Assembly: GCF_000716875.1 (NCBI RefSeq)
Contig: NZ_JNWQ01000023.1
Location: 1-64,000 of the forward strand
DNA length: 64,000 bases
Reading direction: 5' to 3'
Source: Streptomyces novaecaesareae
GTDB taxonomy: Bacteria; Actinomycetota; Actinomycetes; Streptomycetales; Streptomycetaceae
Positions 1-8,666 of the stretch are shown piece by piece. Position numbers and translations under genes: made by a program. The notes under the pieces were generated by a model, which was not told the origin of the DNA, made no database searches, and saw only the letters and a program-made list of their open reading frames with translations. Each line of letters begins with the position of its first letter. Positions within the stretch are counted from its first letter, which is position 1.

Positions 1-90
1 AACTTCATTCATCGGATTTGCTTTCCGCTTTGCCGCCCCGGTCTCCCGCGGCGACTCCGGAACTGTACGGGGCCGGGCCCGCCGCATGCA

Positions 91-126
91 AATCGCCCCC
101 GCCCGGGCTCCCGGGCAGGGGCGATT
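91..126 (-). terminator. Terminator of the threonine aldolase operon
   Basis: Nearly perfect hairpin. A 9-bp outer stem (91-99 with 118-126) and a 7-bp inner stem (101-107 with 110-116) are separated by one C-A mismatch. It lies 18 bases past the stop codon of the minus-strand operon. There is no long T run, as is usual in streptomycetes. Confidence 0.75.
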
Positions 127-143
127 CGGTCGTTCGACCACCG

Positions 144-1220
144 TCAGGCGTGGTTCATCTCCTCGACGAGGGCCGCCGCGAAGGCGTCGACGTCGGCCTC
201 CGTGTTGTCGAAGGAACACATCCAGCGCACCTCGCCGGTGTGCTCGTTCCAGAAGTAGAAGCGGTAACGCTTCTGGAGCCGCTCGCTCACCTCGCGCGGG
301 AGGATCGCGAACACCACGTTCGCCTGGACCGGACGGACGATCTCGACGCCCTCGATCTTCCGGACCGCGGCCTCCAGGCGCTTGGCCATGGCGTTGGCCT
401 GGCCGGCGTTGCGCAGGTAGAGGTCACCGGAGAGCAGCGCCTCGAACTGGACCGACACGAAACGCATCTTCGAGGCCAGCTGCATGGAGGTCTTGCGCAG
501 GTACTTGATGTTGCGCACCCGCTCCGGGTTGAGCACCACCACGACCTCGCCGAGCAGCAGGCCGTTCTTCGTCCCGCCGAAGGACAGCACGTCGACGCCC
601 ACGTCCGTGGTGAGGGCGCGCAGCGGCTCGCCGAGCGAGGCGGCCGCGTTGGCCAGCCGGGAGCCGTCCATGTGGACGAGCATGCCCAGCTGGTGGGCGT
701 GCTCGGTGATCGCGCGGATCTCGTCGACGGTGTAGACGGTGCCGAGCTCGGTGCTCTGGGTGATGGAGACCACGAGCGGCTGCGCGCGGTGCTCGTCGCC
801 GTAGCCCCAGGCCTGCCGGTCGATGAGCTCGGGGGTGAGCTTGCCGTCCGGGGTGGGGACGGTGAGCAGCTTGATGCCGCCCATCTTCTCCGGGGCGCCG
901 CCCTCGTCCACGTGGATGTGGGCGGTGTCGGCGCAGACCACGGCGCCCCAGCGCGGGAGCAGCGACTGGAGGGCGACCACGTTGGCGCCGGTGCCGTTGA
1001 AGACCGGGTAGGCCTCCGCCTTCTCGCCGAAGTGGCGGCGGAAGACGTCCTGGAGGTGGACCGTGTAGTCGTCCTCGCCGTAGGCGACCTGGTGGCCGTC
1101 GTTGGCGAGGGCGATCGCTGCGAGGACCTCCGGGTGCACGCCGGCGTAGTTGTCGCTGGCGAAGCCGCGGACGGCGGGGTCGTGCCGCCGTACCGCGTCC
1201 GTACGGGTGAGGTCGGTCAT
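144..1220 (-). CDS. Low-specificity L-threonine aldolase family protein
   Basis: A 358-residue PLP-dependent fold-type I lyase of the threonine aldolase / beta-eliminating lyase family, expected to cleave L-threonine or related beta-hydroxy amino acids to glycine and an aldehyde in the cytoplasm. The N-terminal SDNYAG block, the HIHVDEGGAPE segment and the FGGTKNG lysine motif (PLP Schiff base) are visible. The ATG at 1220 overlaps the stop of the upstream SDR gene by 4 bases, so this is the last gene of a translationally coupled three-gene operon with the SDR and DUF6421 genes. The true substrate is unknown. The conserved company suggests a specific pathway rather than general glycine metabolism. 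Confidence 0.9.
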   Translation of the reverse strand: MTDLTRTDAVRRHDPAVRGFASDNYAGVHPEVLAAIALANDGHQVAYGEDDYTVHLQDVFRRHFGEKAEAYPVFNGTGANVVALQSLLPRWGAVVCADTAHIHVDEGGAPEKMGGIKLLTVPTPDGKLTPELIDRQAWGYGDEHRAQPLVVSITQSTELGTVYTVDEIRAITEHAHQLGMLVHMDGSRLANAAASLGEPLRALTTDVGVDVLSFGGTKNGLLLGEVVVVLNPERVRNIKYLRKTSMQLASKMRFVSVQFEALLSGDLYLRNAGQANAMAKRLEAAVRKIEGVEIVRPVQANVVFAILPREVSERLQKRYRFYFWNEHTGEVRWMCSFDNTEADVDAFAAALVEEMNHA

Positions 1221-1975
1221 CGGGCTGTCAGCCACAGGTGCTGTCCGTTCAGTTCTGCTGCGGGGCGGTCCCAGAGGCCCGCCAGGTGTTCGGCGAGGTC
1301 GGCGGTGTCGGTGAAGCCGGCGAACTTCGCCTCCGGCTTCTCGGCCCGCATCTCGGGACTGACCAGCGCCTTGATGACCAGGATCGCAGCCGCGGCGGTG
1401 GGCTCGCCGTCCGGGGAGGTGGTCTCCTTCTTGAAGGAGTCGGCCATCGCGAGGGTCCACGCCTCGGTGGCGGCCTTGGCCGCCGCGTAGGCGGCGCCGC
1501 CGGCGGTGGGCTTGTGCGCGGCCGCGGCGGAGATCATCGCGTAGCGGCCGGCGGGGCTGCGGACCAGCGCGGGCTGGAAGGCCAGCGAGGTGTGCTGGAG
1601 GGTGCGCACGACGGTGTCGTGCAGGAAGTCCCAGTCGTCCAGCCGGGAGTCGAAGAAGGTCTTGCTGCCGCGCCAGCCGCCCACCAGGTGGAACAGGCCG
1701 TCGACGTGGCCGTGCTCGGACTCCAGGTGGTCGGCCCAGTCGTGGACCTCCTGTGGGTCGAGCAGGTCGATGACCTGGCCGCTGACCTTGGCCCCGCGTA
1801 CCGCCACCCGGGTGGCGTCCAGTGCGGACTCCAGGCGCTGGGGGTCGATGTCGGCGCCGATCACGGTGGCGCCGTCGGCGGCGAGGCGGCGCAGCACAGC
1901 GCGGCCGGCCGGGCCGCTGGCTCCGGCGACGGCGATGACCTTGCCGGCCAGCGGGGCGTTGGTGGAGGTGGTCAC
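1217..1975 (-). CDS. SDR family oxidoreductase
   Basis: A 252-residue short-chain dehydrogenase/reductase. The nucleotide-binding turn near residue 18 reads GASGPAGRA, a variant of TGxxxGxG. The active-site serine region is MISAAAAH and the catalytic YAAAK (YxxxK) follows. The start is the GTG at 1975, which overlaps the DUF6421 stop by 4 bases (GTGA); the 3' end overlaps the aldolase start in the same way. Substrate unknown. As the middle gene of a coupled operon it probably supplies or consumes the carbonyl compound handled by the aldolase (inference). Confidence 0.87.
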   Translation of the reverse strand: MTTSTNAPLAGKVIAVAGASGPAGRAVLRRLAADGATVIGADIDPQRLESALDATRVAVRGAKVSGQVIDLLDPQEVHDWADHLESEHGHVDGLFHLVGGWRGSKTFFDSRLDDWDFLHDTVVRTLQHTSLAFQPALVRSPAGRYAMISAAAAHKPTAGGAAYAAAKAATEAWTLAMADSFKKETTSPDGEPTAAAAILVIKALVSPEMRAEKPEAKFAGFTDTADLAEHLAGLWDRPAAELNGQHLWLTAR

Positions 1976-3372
1976 GCGGCGACTCCCTGGATACCGGCGC
2001 CGGTGATGCCGGCGGTGGCGGCGATGACGCCGCGGAGCTTCTTGGACAGGGCCTCGTAGAACATGCTCAGCGGGAACTCGTCCGGGAGCACGGCGTCGCA
2101 CAGGGCCTTGTTGAGGGCCTTGCCGTCGGTGAGGTCGAGCGGAAGGGCCTCGGGGCCCTTCGCCCAGGTGGAGGCCGGGTGCGGGGTGAGGTAGCGGGAG
2201 ACCAGCTGGTAGGCGGCGATCCAGTGGGCCGGCTTGGGCCGGTCGATGCCGTCGCGGTACAGGGTCTCGATCTCGCCGCAGAGCGCGTTGGTGACCTGCG
2301 GGGCGCGCTCCCAGTCGATGGTGAGGCGGTTGTCCCGCCAGCGCAGCGCGTCGTGCTTGTGCAGGTACGCGAAGAGCAGCTGGCCGCCCATGCCGTCGTA
2401 GTTGCGGACGCGGTCGCCGCTGACCGGGAAGCGGAACAGGCGGTCGAAGAGGATCGCGTACTGGACGTCGCGGGCGTGCGCGTTGCCCTCGGCCTCCAGC
2501 TGCACCGCCTCCTTGAAGGTGGTGAGGTCGCAGCGGAGCTCCTCCAGGCCGTACATCCAGAACGGGCTGCGCTGCTTGATCATGAAGGGGTCGAACGGCA
2601 GGTCGCCGTGGCTGTGGGTGCGGTCGTGGACGAGGTCCCACAGCACGAAGGTCTCCTGCGCGCGCTGCTGGTCCTTGAGCAGGCCCTCGGCGTCGGCCGG
2701 GATCTCCAGGCCGAGCTGCTGGACGGCGCTGGTGGTGACGGCGCGGAAGCGGGCGGCCTCGCGGTCGCAGAAGATGCCGCCCCAGGTGAATCGGTCCGGT
2801 GCCTTGCGCACGGCGACCGTCTCGGGGAAGAGGACGGCGGAGTTGGTGTCGTAGCCGGCGGTGAAGTCCGTGAAGGTGATCGGCACGAACATCGGGTTGT
2901 CGAAGCGGGTGCGCTCCAGCTCATCCAGCCACTCGGGCCACACGACGCGCAGCAGGACGGCTTCCAGGTTGCGGTCCGGGTTGCCGTTCTGGGTGTACAT
3001 CGGGAAGACGACGAGGTGCTCCAGGCCGTCCTCGCGCTGGTCGGCGGGCTGGAAGGCGAGCAGCGAGTCGAGGAAGTCGGGCTCGCGGTAGCCGGTGTCG
3101 GCCCACTTGGCGAGGTCGGCGTCCACGGCGGCCAGGTAGGCGGCGTCGTGCGGGAAGCTCGGGGCGAGTTCCTCGACGGCGGCGCGGACGGTGGCGACCA
3201 GCGGGTCGACAGTGTGCCGCTGGACGGCGGACAGGTCGATAGAGCCGTCCTTCGACTGCAGCGGGCGCAGCGTCTCGACGGCCTCCTTCAGGCGCTGCCA
3301 GGCCGGGTGGCCGGCGAGGGTCGAAACCGGGGCGACGGCCGCCGCAGCGAGCCTTGGCGAAAGATTCTGCAT
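1972..3372 (-). CDS. DUF6421 family protein
   Basis: A 466-residue soluble protein that I recognise as DUF6421, an actinobacterial family of unknown function. There is no signal peptide and no membrane segment. The middle holds a metal-site-like block, HDRTHSHGD, followed about 25 residues later by GLEELRCDLT; the arrangement of His and Glu recalls metallopeptidase-type ligands, but this is only a visual resemblance. First gene of the operon with the SDR and threonine aldolase. The ATG at 3372 has only a weak purine stretch upstream. I assign no function. Confidence 0.8.
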   Translation of the reverse strand: MQNLSPRLAAAAVAPVSTLAGHPAWQRLKEAVETLRPLQSKDGSIDLSAVQRHTVDPLVATVRAAVEELAPSFPHDAAYLAAVDADLAKWADTGYREPDFLDSLLAFQPADQREDGLEHLVVFPMYTQNGNPDRNLEAVLLRVVWPEWLDELERTRFDNPMFVPITFTDFTAGYDTNSAVLFPETVAVRKAPDRFTWGGIFCDREAARFRAVTTSAVQQLGLEIPADAEGLLKDQQRAQETFVLWDLVHDRTHSHGDLPFDPFMIKQRSPFWMYGLEELRCDLTTFKEAVQLEAEGNAHARDVQYAILFDRLFRFPVSGDRVRNYDGMGGQLLFAYLHKHDALRWRDNRLTIDWERAPQVTNALCGEIETLYRDGIDRPKPAHWIAAYQLVSRYLTPHPASTWAKGPEALPLDLTDGKALNKALCDAVLPDEFPLSMFYEALSKKLRGVIAATAGITGAGIQGVAA

Positions 3373-3969
3373 CGTGGACTCACTTCGACAGGAGTTATTT
3401 CAACGAGGACACCATAAGTACGAAAGGTTCTCCCGTTCAAGGGGGCCCGGACAGGCAAAGCTGCGGCGCGCCACCACTCCGGCCCGAAAACCTTCGCCAG
3501 GAGGCCGGTTGTCCGGCATGTGGACAGTGATCTGGATGTTCTGGACAGATGCGCCGCTGTGATGCGAACCTCCCCGCATGTTCCCGGCGGTGATCACGGT
3601 GGCCGTACGCCACGACAGCCCGTTCCGGATGCCCTCCCATCGGCACGTCGGCTGTCGCTGTCGCGCGCGCGGACTCTCGCGCGGACTCTGCTGCCGCTGC
3701 TGTCGCTGTCGCCGCTGTTGTTGATCCGGCCGCCGCCCGGCCGACCGACCCGGTTGCCGCCGACCCGGTTGCCGCCGAACAGGCTGCGGCCGGCCAGGCC
3801 GCTGCCGATCCAGCTCGGGGGCGCCGCGGACGTGGACCCGTACGCCGACCATGCCGTGTGTGTTCCGGCGCCGCCACCGGGGGAAGTGATCCGCCGGGAC
3901 CCGCCCCGCCGCCCCTCCCGTGCCTCCTGTCCCTCCCCGCCCGGTCCTCACCTTCCTCTGGAGTCCCGC
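3373..3969. other. Divergent intergenic region, no gene seen
   Basis: 597 bases between the DUF6421 operon and the amino-acid importer. The left 100 bases are AT-richer and should hold the minus-strand promoter. The middle is low-complexity (repeated CGCGCGGACTC around 3665-3690; GACCCGGTTGCCGCC twice around 3740-3775). Reading frames across it on both strands have proline/arginine-rich translations with no domain, so I call none. Confidence 0.6.
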
Positions 3970-4854
3970 ATGACCATCCGCAAGCCGTCCGTCGCACTGC
4001 CCCTCGCCGCGCTGGTCGCCGCCGCCGCACTGAGCGCGTGCGCCCCGCAGGACTCCAAGTCCGACGCCGCCTCGGGCGCCTCGGGTACGGCCGGCACGGC
4101 GGCGGGCTGCGCGCCGGGCGCGCTGGCGACCCGCACGGCCGGGATGCTGACCGTCGGCACCGACAAGCCCGCGTACGACCCGTGGTTCTCCGAGGACAAG
4201 CCGGAGACCGGCAAGGGCTTCGAGTCCGCCGTGGCCTACGCGGTGGCGGAGAAGCTGGGCTACCCGAAGGAGAAGGTCAGCTGGGTGGTCGCGCCGTTCG
4301 GCAAGGCCACCGCGCCGGGCGCCAAGGACTTCGACTTCGACATCAACCAGGTGTCCATCAGCGACGAGCGCAAGCAGGCGGTGGACTTCTCCTCCGGCTA
4401 CTACGACGTGCGCCAGGCCGTCATCGCACTGAAGAACTCCAAGGCGGCGGGCGCCAAGAGCATCGCCGACCTCAAGGGCGCCAAGCTCGGCGCGCAGGTC
4501 GGCACCACCAGCCTGGACACCATCACCAACACCATCAAGCCGAGCACCCAGCCGGCCGTCTTCGACTCCAACGACCTGGCCAAGGCCGCGCTGAAGAACG
4601 GCCAGGTCGAGGCCCTGGTGGTGGACCTGCCGACCGCCTTCTACATCACCGGCGCCGAGGTGCCCGAGGCCCAGGTGGTCGGCCAGTTCGAGTCGGCCTC
4701 GCAGGGCGAGCAGTTCGGCCTGGTGCTGGACAAGGGCTCCAAGCTGACCGGCTGCGTGTCCCAGGCGGTGGACGCGCTGCGCGCGGACGGCACGCTGGCG
4801 AAGCTGGAGAAGCAGTGGCTCTCCGAGGCCGTCTCGGCACCGGTGCTGAAGTGA
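3970..4854 (+). CDS. Amino-acid ABC transporter, substrate-binding lipoprotein
   Basis: A 294-residue extracytoplasmic solute-binding protein of family 3 (polar amino acids). Residues 1-24 form a lipoprotein signal with lipobox LSAC and Cys24 as lipid anchor. The mature part shows the family blocks GMLTVGTDKPAYDPW, GFESAVAYAVAEKLGY, and DFDINQVSISDERKQAVDFSSGY. The ATG at 3970 has GGAG 7 bases upstream. It is followed immediately by the permease (GTGA overlap) and the ATPase, giving a complete importer. The ligand cannot be told from sequence. Confidence 0.9.
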   Translation: MTIRKPSVALPLAALVAAAALSACAPQDSKSDAASGASGTAGTAAGCAPGALATRTAGMLTVGTDKPAYDPWFSEDKPETGKGFESAVAYAVAEKLGYPKEKVSWVVAPFGKATAPGAKDFDFDINQVSISDERKQAVDFSSGYYDVRQAVIALKNSKAAGAKSIADLKGAKLGAQVGTTSLDTITNTIKPSTQPAVFDSNDLAKAALKNGQVEALVVDLPTAFYITGAEVPEAQVVGQFESASQGEQFGLVLDKGSKLTGCVSQAVDALRADGTLAKLEKQWLSEAVSAPVLK

Positions 4855-4970
4855 GCGCTGACATGAGCCCCGGCGTGAGCGGGGACGTGGGAGGGGATGT
4901 GGGCGGGGACCTGAGCCCCGGCAGGAACGGGAACGTGGGTGGGGACTTGGGTCGGGACATGGGTGGGGAT
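4851..4970 (+). repeat. In-frame 12-base tandem repeat at permease 5' end
   Basis: About nine to ten degenerate units of pattern NTGRGNGGGGAY, four codons each, with two units diverged to CCCCGGC. Every unit starts with GTG, CTG, TTG or ATG and carries a G-rich SD-like run. The change in codon use and the glycine/aspartate bias stop sharply near 4990. Confidence 0.8.
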
Positions 4971-5891
4971 GTGAGCGGGGACGTGGGCCCCGGCGCGACG
5001 GCGGCCGGGGCGGCGCTGCTCGCGAAGGCCCCGGCGGGGGACGACGGCTACCGCCCGTCCGAGCGGCGGCTGGCGCACGAGGCGTACCGGCGCGCCCGGG
5101 CCCGCCGCTCGGCGCTGATCGCCACCGCGTCGACCCTGGCGACGGCCCTCGCGCTCTACCTGCTGATCGTCAACTCCCCCGGCTGGGAGGTGACTCGGCG
5201 GACCTTCTTCAGCCTCGACTACGCCCGCCAGGCGCTGCCCGAGGTGCTGAAGGGGCTTCGGCTCAACCTGGAGCTGATGCTCGGCTGCGGGGTGCTGATC
5301 CTGGTGTTCGGCCTGCTGCTGGCGGTGCTGCGGACGCTGCGCGGGCCGGTGTTCCTGCCGGTGCGGCTGCTCGCCACCGCGTACGTGGACTTCTTCCTCG
5401 GCCTGCCGATGATCATCTGCCTGCTGGTGATGATCACCGGGGTGCCGGCGCTGCGACTGACCGGCGTGACCACGGATCCGCTGCTGCTGGGCGGAGTGGC
5501 GCTGGTGCTGACGTACTCGGCGTACGTGTCGGAGGTGTTCCGCTCCGGCATCGAGTCGGTGCACCCGAGCCAGCGGGCCGCGGCGCGCTCACTGGGGCTG
5601 ACCAACGCGCAGGCGATGCGGTACGTGGTGCTGCCGCAGGCCGTCCGCCGGGTGGTGCCGCCGCTGCTGAACAACCTGGTGAGCCTGCAGAAGGACACCG
5701 GGCTGGTCTCGATCGGCGGTGCGATCGACGCGGTGTACGCGGCGAAGATCATCGCGGCCCGGTCCTTCAACTTCACCCCGTACCTGCTGGCGGGGCTGGT
5801 GTTCATCGTGCTGACCATTCCGCTGACCCGGTTCGCCGACTGGCTGACCGCGCGGATGAACCGTCGGCAGTTCCAGGGAGGTGCGGTATGA
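4851..5891 (+). CDS. Amino-acid ABC transporter, permease (repeat-bearing N-terminus)
   Basis: A BPD_transp_1 (HisM/GlnP type) permease. The EAA loop reads AAARSLGLTNAQAMRYVVLPQ, and about five membrane segments lie between residues 85 and 340. The GTG at 4851 overlaps the lipoprotein stop by 4 bases; an ATG at 4863 is also possible. The first ~45 residues are encoded by a 12-base tandem repeat giving (V/L/M)-(S/G)-G-D units, and each unit begins with a potential start codon, so the true start could lie anywhere in the array. The rest of the protein needs none of this extension. It ends 4 bases inside the ATPase gene. Confidence 0.88.
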   Translation: MSADMSPGVSGDVGGDVGGDLSPGRNGNVGGDLGRDMGGDVSGDVGPGATAAGAALLAKAPAGDDGYRPSERRLAHEAYRRARARRSALIATASTLATALALYLLIVNSPGWEVTRRTFFSLDYARQALPEVLKGLRLNLELMLGCGVLILVFGLLLAVLRTLRGPVFLPVRLLATAYVDFFLGLPMIICLLVMITGVPALRLTGVTTDPLLLGGVALVLTYSAYVSEVFRSGIESVHPSQRAAARSLGLTNAQAMRYVVLPQAVRRVVPPLLNNLVSLQKDTGLVSIGGAIDAVYAAKIIAARSFNFTPYLLAGLVFIVLTIPLTRFADWLTARMNRRQFQGGAV

Positions 5892-6661
5892 CCCAGGCCG
5901 GAGTCCCGAAGACCGAGGTGCTCCGGCTGGAGTCGGTGCGCAAGACCTTCGGCGGCCAGGTGGTGCTGCGCGACGTGGGCCTCGCCGTTCCCGAGCACTC
6001 GGTGACGGCGCTGATCGGGGCGTCCGGCTCCGGGAAGTCCACGCTGATGCGGTGCGTCAACCTGCTGGAGGGCATCGACGACGGCGCGATCTTCCTGGAC
6101 GGCGAGGAGATCACCGATCCGCGGGCGGACGAGGACGCCGTGCGGCGCCGGATCGGGGTGGTGTTCCAGTCGTACAACCTGTTCCCGCACATGACGGTGC
6201 TGGAGAACATCACGCTCGCGCCGCGCCGGGTGCACGGGGTCGCGCGGGCCGAGGCGGAGGCGCGGGCGCTGGAACTGCTCGACCGGCTCGGGCTGGCGGC
6301 CAAGGCGGCGGAGTACCCGGACCGGCTCTCCGGCGGGCAGCAGCAGCGCGTCGCCATCGTGCGCGCGCTGGCCACCGGGCCCCGGCTGCTGCTCCTGGAC
6401 GAGATCACTGCGGCGCTCGACCCGGTGCTGGTCGGGGAGGTCCTCTCGGTGGTGCGCGACCTCAAGGAGCAGGGGATGACGATGGTCATCTCCACCCACG
6501 AGATGGGCTTCGCGCGCGAGGTCGCCGACCAGGTCTGTTTCCTGGACGGCGGGGTGGTGCTCGAACAGGGGCCGCCGGAGCAGGTGTTCGGGGATCCGCG
6601 GGAGGAGCGGACCCGGCGGTTCCTCAGCCGGGTGGTCGCCTCGGGCCGGCTCCAGGGCTGA
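5888..6661 (+). CDS. Amino-acid ABC transporter, ATP-binding protein
   Basis: A 257-residue GlnQ/HisP-type ATPase that powers the importer encoded just upstream. Walker A GASGSGKST (44-52), Q-loop VVFQSYN, signature LSGGQQQR (147-154), Walker B LLLLDE (Glu172) and H-loop His204 are all intact. The residue after the catalytic Glu is Ile (DEIT) instead of the usual Pro, a mild variation. The ATG overlaps the permease stop by 4 bases. Last gene of the three-gene operon. Confidence 0.93.
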   Translation: MTQAGVPKTEVLRLESVRKTFGGQVVLRDVGLAVPEHSVTALIGASGSGKSTLMRCVNLLEGIDDGAIFLDGEEITDPRADEDAVRRRIGVVFQSYNLFPHMTVLENITLAPRRVHGVARAEAEARALELLDRLGLAAKAAEYPDRLSGGQQQRVAIVRALATGPRLLLLDEITAALDPVLVGEVLSVVRDLKEQGMTMVISTHEMGFAREVADQVCFLDGGVVLEQGPPEQVFGDPREERTRRFLSRVVASGRLQG

Positions 6662-6797
6662 GCCCCGCGAGGTCGGCGGACCGGTGTGCGGCTGGGGCTC
6701 TCACCACGGCGGGCACCACAGTGCGCCCCCGTACGCGCCCTGCCCGCGCCGGGTGGGGAGCAGTGATCGTGGTCCGGACGACCGTCGCCGCGTACGG

Positions 6798-6902
6798 GGG
6801 CGGCGAACAGATGACAAGTGACAGATGACAGCTGACAGATTTCATCATCTGTTCGCTGACCGCTGTCAGCTGTCCGTTGTTCGCCGCCTCCCGTCGCCCA
6901 CC
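6798..6902. repeat. Heptad-phased inverted array, copy A
   Basis: Intergenic array in strict 7-base register. The left half consists of units of the form TGACAGN from 6805, the turn heptad TTTCATC is at 6840-6846, and the right half consists of units NNCTGTC. A 12-bp perfect inverted repeat pairs 6827-6838 with 6863-6874. An 8-bp outer pair is 6802-6809 with 6878-6885. It lies 137 bases past the ATPase stop and ends just before the SD of the DUF5134 gene. The same design occurs at 17596 and 37841. Confidence 0.85.
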
Positions 6903-6919
6903 GCCCCGGGAGGCCGCCG

Positions 6920-7474
6920 TTGCACGGACCCGCCCTGGTCAACTGGCTCCTCGCCCTCCTCACCGCCGCCGCCGGCGCCACCTGCCTGGCCCGGCTGCGG
7001 CGCTCCCCCTGCGCCCCCGGCGGCGCGCACCGACCGCTCGGCCGGGAGTCCGACGCCGCCGAGGCGTTGATGGGGCTCGGCATGGCCGCAATGGCCGTCA
7101 CCGGCGCGACCGTCCCGCCCACCGTCTGGGCCGCACTGTTCGGCCTCCCCGCCGTCGCCTTCCTGTTCGCCGCCGCCCACGCCCCCGCCGGCCGGGCCCA
7201 CCGGCTGCACCACGCGGTCGGCGCGCTCGCCATGACGTACATGGCCCTCGCCATGGCCGCGACCCCCGGCCACCAGCACCACCACGCCGTCGGTCAGGGC
7301 CTGCCGCTGCTGACCGGCGCCCTCCTCCTCTACTTCGGCGGGTACACCCTCTGGGCCGGCAGCCGGCTGCTGCGCACCCCCGCCGGCACCCTCGCCGTCG
7401 GCACCGCCGGGCTTCCGCACGCCTGCCGGCTCACCATGGGCATCGGCATGTTCGCCATGCTCCTGACCATGTGA
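6920..7474 (+). CDS. DUF5134 family membrane protein
   Basis: A 184-residue polytopic membrane protein (about five hydrophobic segments) with a His-rich loop GHQHHH near residue 117-125 and conserved Met-rich helices (MGLGMAAMAV, MGIGMFAML). This fits the actinobacterial DUF5134 family, whose function is unknown. The start is TTG at 6920 behind a strong GGGAGG at 6908-6913. It is followed 144 bases on by an M56 peptidase. His and Met clusters in membranes often bind copper, but that role is only a guess here. Confidence 0.8.
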   Translation: MHGPALVNWLLALLTAAAGATCLARLRRSPCAPGGAHRPLGRESDAAEALMGLGMAAMAVTGATVPPTVWAALFGLPAVAFLFAAAHAPAGRAHRLHHAVGALAMTYMALAMAATPGHQHHHAVGQGLPLLTGALLLYFGGYTLWAGSRLLRTPAGTLAVGTAGLPHACRLTMGIGMFAMLLTM

Positions 7475-7618
7475 CGCCGCTCGCCGCGCGCCAAGACCCC
7501 GGTGTGTGCGTGGCGTTGGTCACTGGCCGGCCGAAAGCCGTTCCACCGGGCGTCGCCAGCGCATAGGTTGGCAGGGAGCGCGCTGTCGCGTTCCGTGCGT
7601 ACTCGGGGAGCCCATGCG

Positions 7619-8566
7619 ATGCCTGCCCTGATCGGCCTGCTGCTGCTCGGACTGCTGCTCTCGACCCTCGTGCCCCGGCTGCTGGCCCGGGCCCGCTGGG
7701 TGGAGCGCGAACCGGTGCTGGCGCTGCTGGTGTGGCAGTGCCTCGTGGTGGCGGTCCTGCTGTGCTGCGCGCTGGGGCTGGTGCTCGCCGCCTCCGCCGC
7801 CCTGCCGGAGCTGCGCGCCCTGGTGTTCGCGGGCGCGCCGCACGGGGTGGAGGCCGCGTACGGCCTGCAGGAGGCCGAGGGCTGGGGGCGGCTGTGCGCC
7901 GCGGTGCTGGCGGCGGGCGGGGTGCAGACGGTGCTGGCGCTCACCCGTGAGGTCCGGACGGCCAAGGCGCTGCGCGACCGTCGCCACGCCCAACTGGCGA
8001 GCCGGGCCCCGGAGTTGCCCGAGTCGATCGAGGCCGCCCGGAGCCGCCGGGAGCGGCTGGTGGTGCTGGAGAACGTCCGCCCCGAGGCGTGGTCGCTGCC
8101 CGGCCCGGACTCCCGTCTGGTGGTCACCACCGGCGCCCTCCAGCAGCTGACCGACCGGGAGTTGGCGGCCGTGCTGAGCCATGAGCGCGGCCACGTCCGG
8201 GCCCGGCACCACTGGCTGCAGCAGTTCGCCCAGGCGCTCGCCTCGGGCTTCCCCGGCGTGGGCGTGTTCAACGCCTTCCGGGACCAGGTGGCCGAACTGG
8301 TCGAGCTGGCGGCCGACGACCGGGCCGCACGCCGGCACGGCCGGCACACCACCGCCCTCGCCCTGGCCGAACTCAACCTGGACCGCGGGGTGTTCGGCTC
8401 CTGCCCGCCCGGCCTGGCACAGTCCCCGAAGCGGGTGGACCGGCTGCTCGCGGGCCGCCCGCGACTCTCCGTCCCGCACCGGCTGCGGCTGACCGTCGCG
8501 GCGCTCGCCGCACCCGTCGCGGTCGTCCTGCTGGCCGTCGCCCCGGGGCTGCACTCACTCCTCTGA
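7619..8566 (+). CDS. M56 family (BlaR1-type) membrane metallopeptidase
   Basis: A 315-residue membrane protein with two N-terminal membrane segments, one near residues 92-108, and a C-terminal one. The zinc motif HERGH (HExxH) is at residues 188-192, followed by VRARHH, and a third-ligand region ELVELAADDRAARR. In actinobacteria such peptidases usually sit beside a BlaI/MecI repressor; none is present here, and the neighbour is a DUF5134 protein. The ATG at 7619 is preceded by GGGGAG 8 bases upstream. No C-terminal penicillin-binding sensor domain is present, so the inducing signal is unknown. Confidence 0.88.
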   Translation: MPALIGLLLLGLLLSTLVPRLLARARWVEREPVLALLVWQCLVVAVLLCCALGLVLAASAALPELRALVFAGAPHGVEAAYGLQEAEGWGRLCAAVLAAGGVQTVLALTREVRTAKALRDRRHAQLASRAPELPESIEAARSRRERLVVLENVRPEAWSLPGPDSRLVVTTGALQQLTDRELAAVLSHERGHVRARHHWLQQFAQALASGFPGVGVFNAFRDQVAELVELAADDRAARRHGRHTTALALAELNLDRGVFGSCPPGLAQSPKRVDRLLAGRPRLSVPHRLRLTVAALAAPVAVVLLAVAPGLHSLL

Positions 8567-8666
8567 ACCCGACCGGATCAACCCGCACGGGCACAGGTAG
8601 TTTGACGCACGATCAGTCGGTCGAAGCACACCCGGGTCAGCCTGGGCCGGTGCGGATCAGCCCGGG

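Noticed and set aside
3437..3951. Overlapping frames upstream of the amino-acid importer
   Set aside because: Translations are Arg/Ala/Pro-rich low-complexity sequence without start signals; the region is better explained as a divergent promoter region.
6798..6902. Possible CRISPR-like array or DnaA/ParB box cluster
   Set aside because: Units are 7 bases with no spacers, no cas genes are nearby, and the heptads do not match DnaA boxes or parS; the mirror symmetry also argues against CRISPR.
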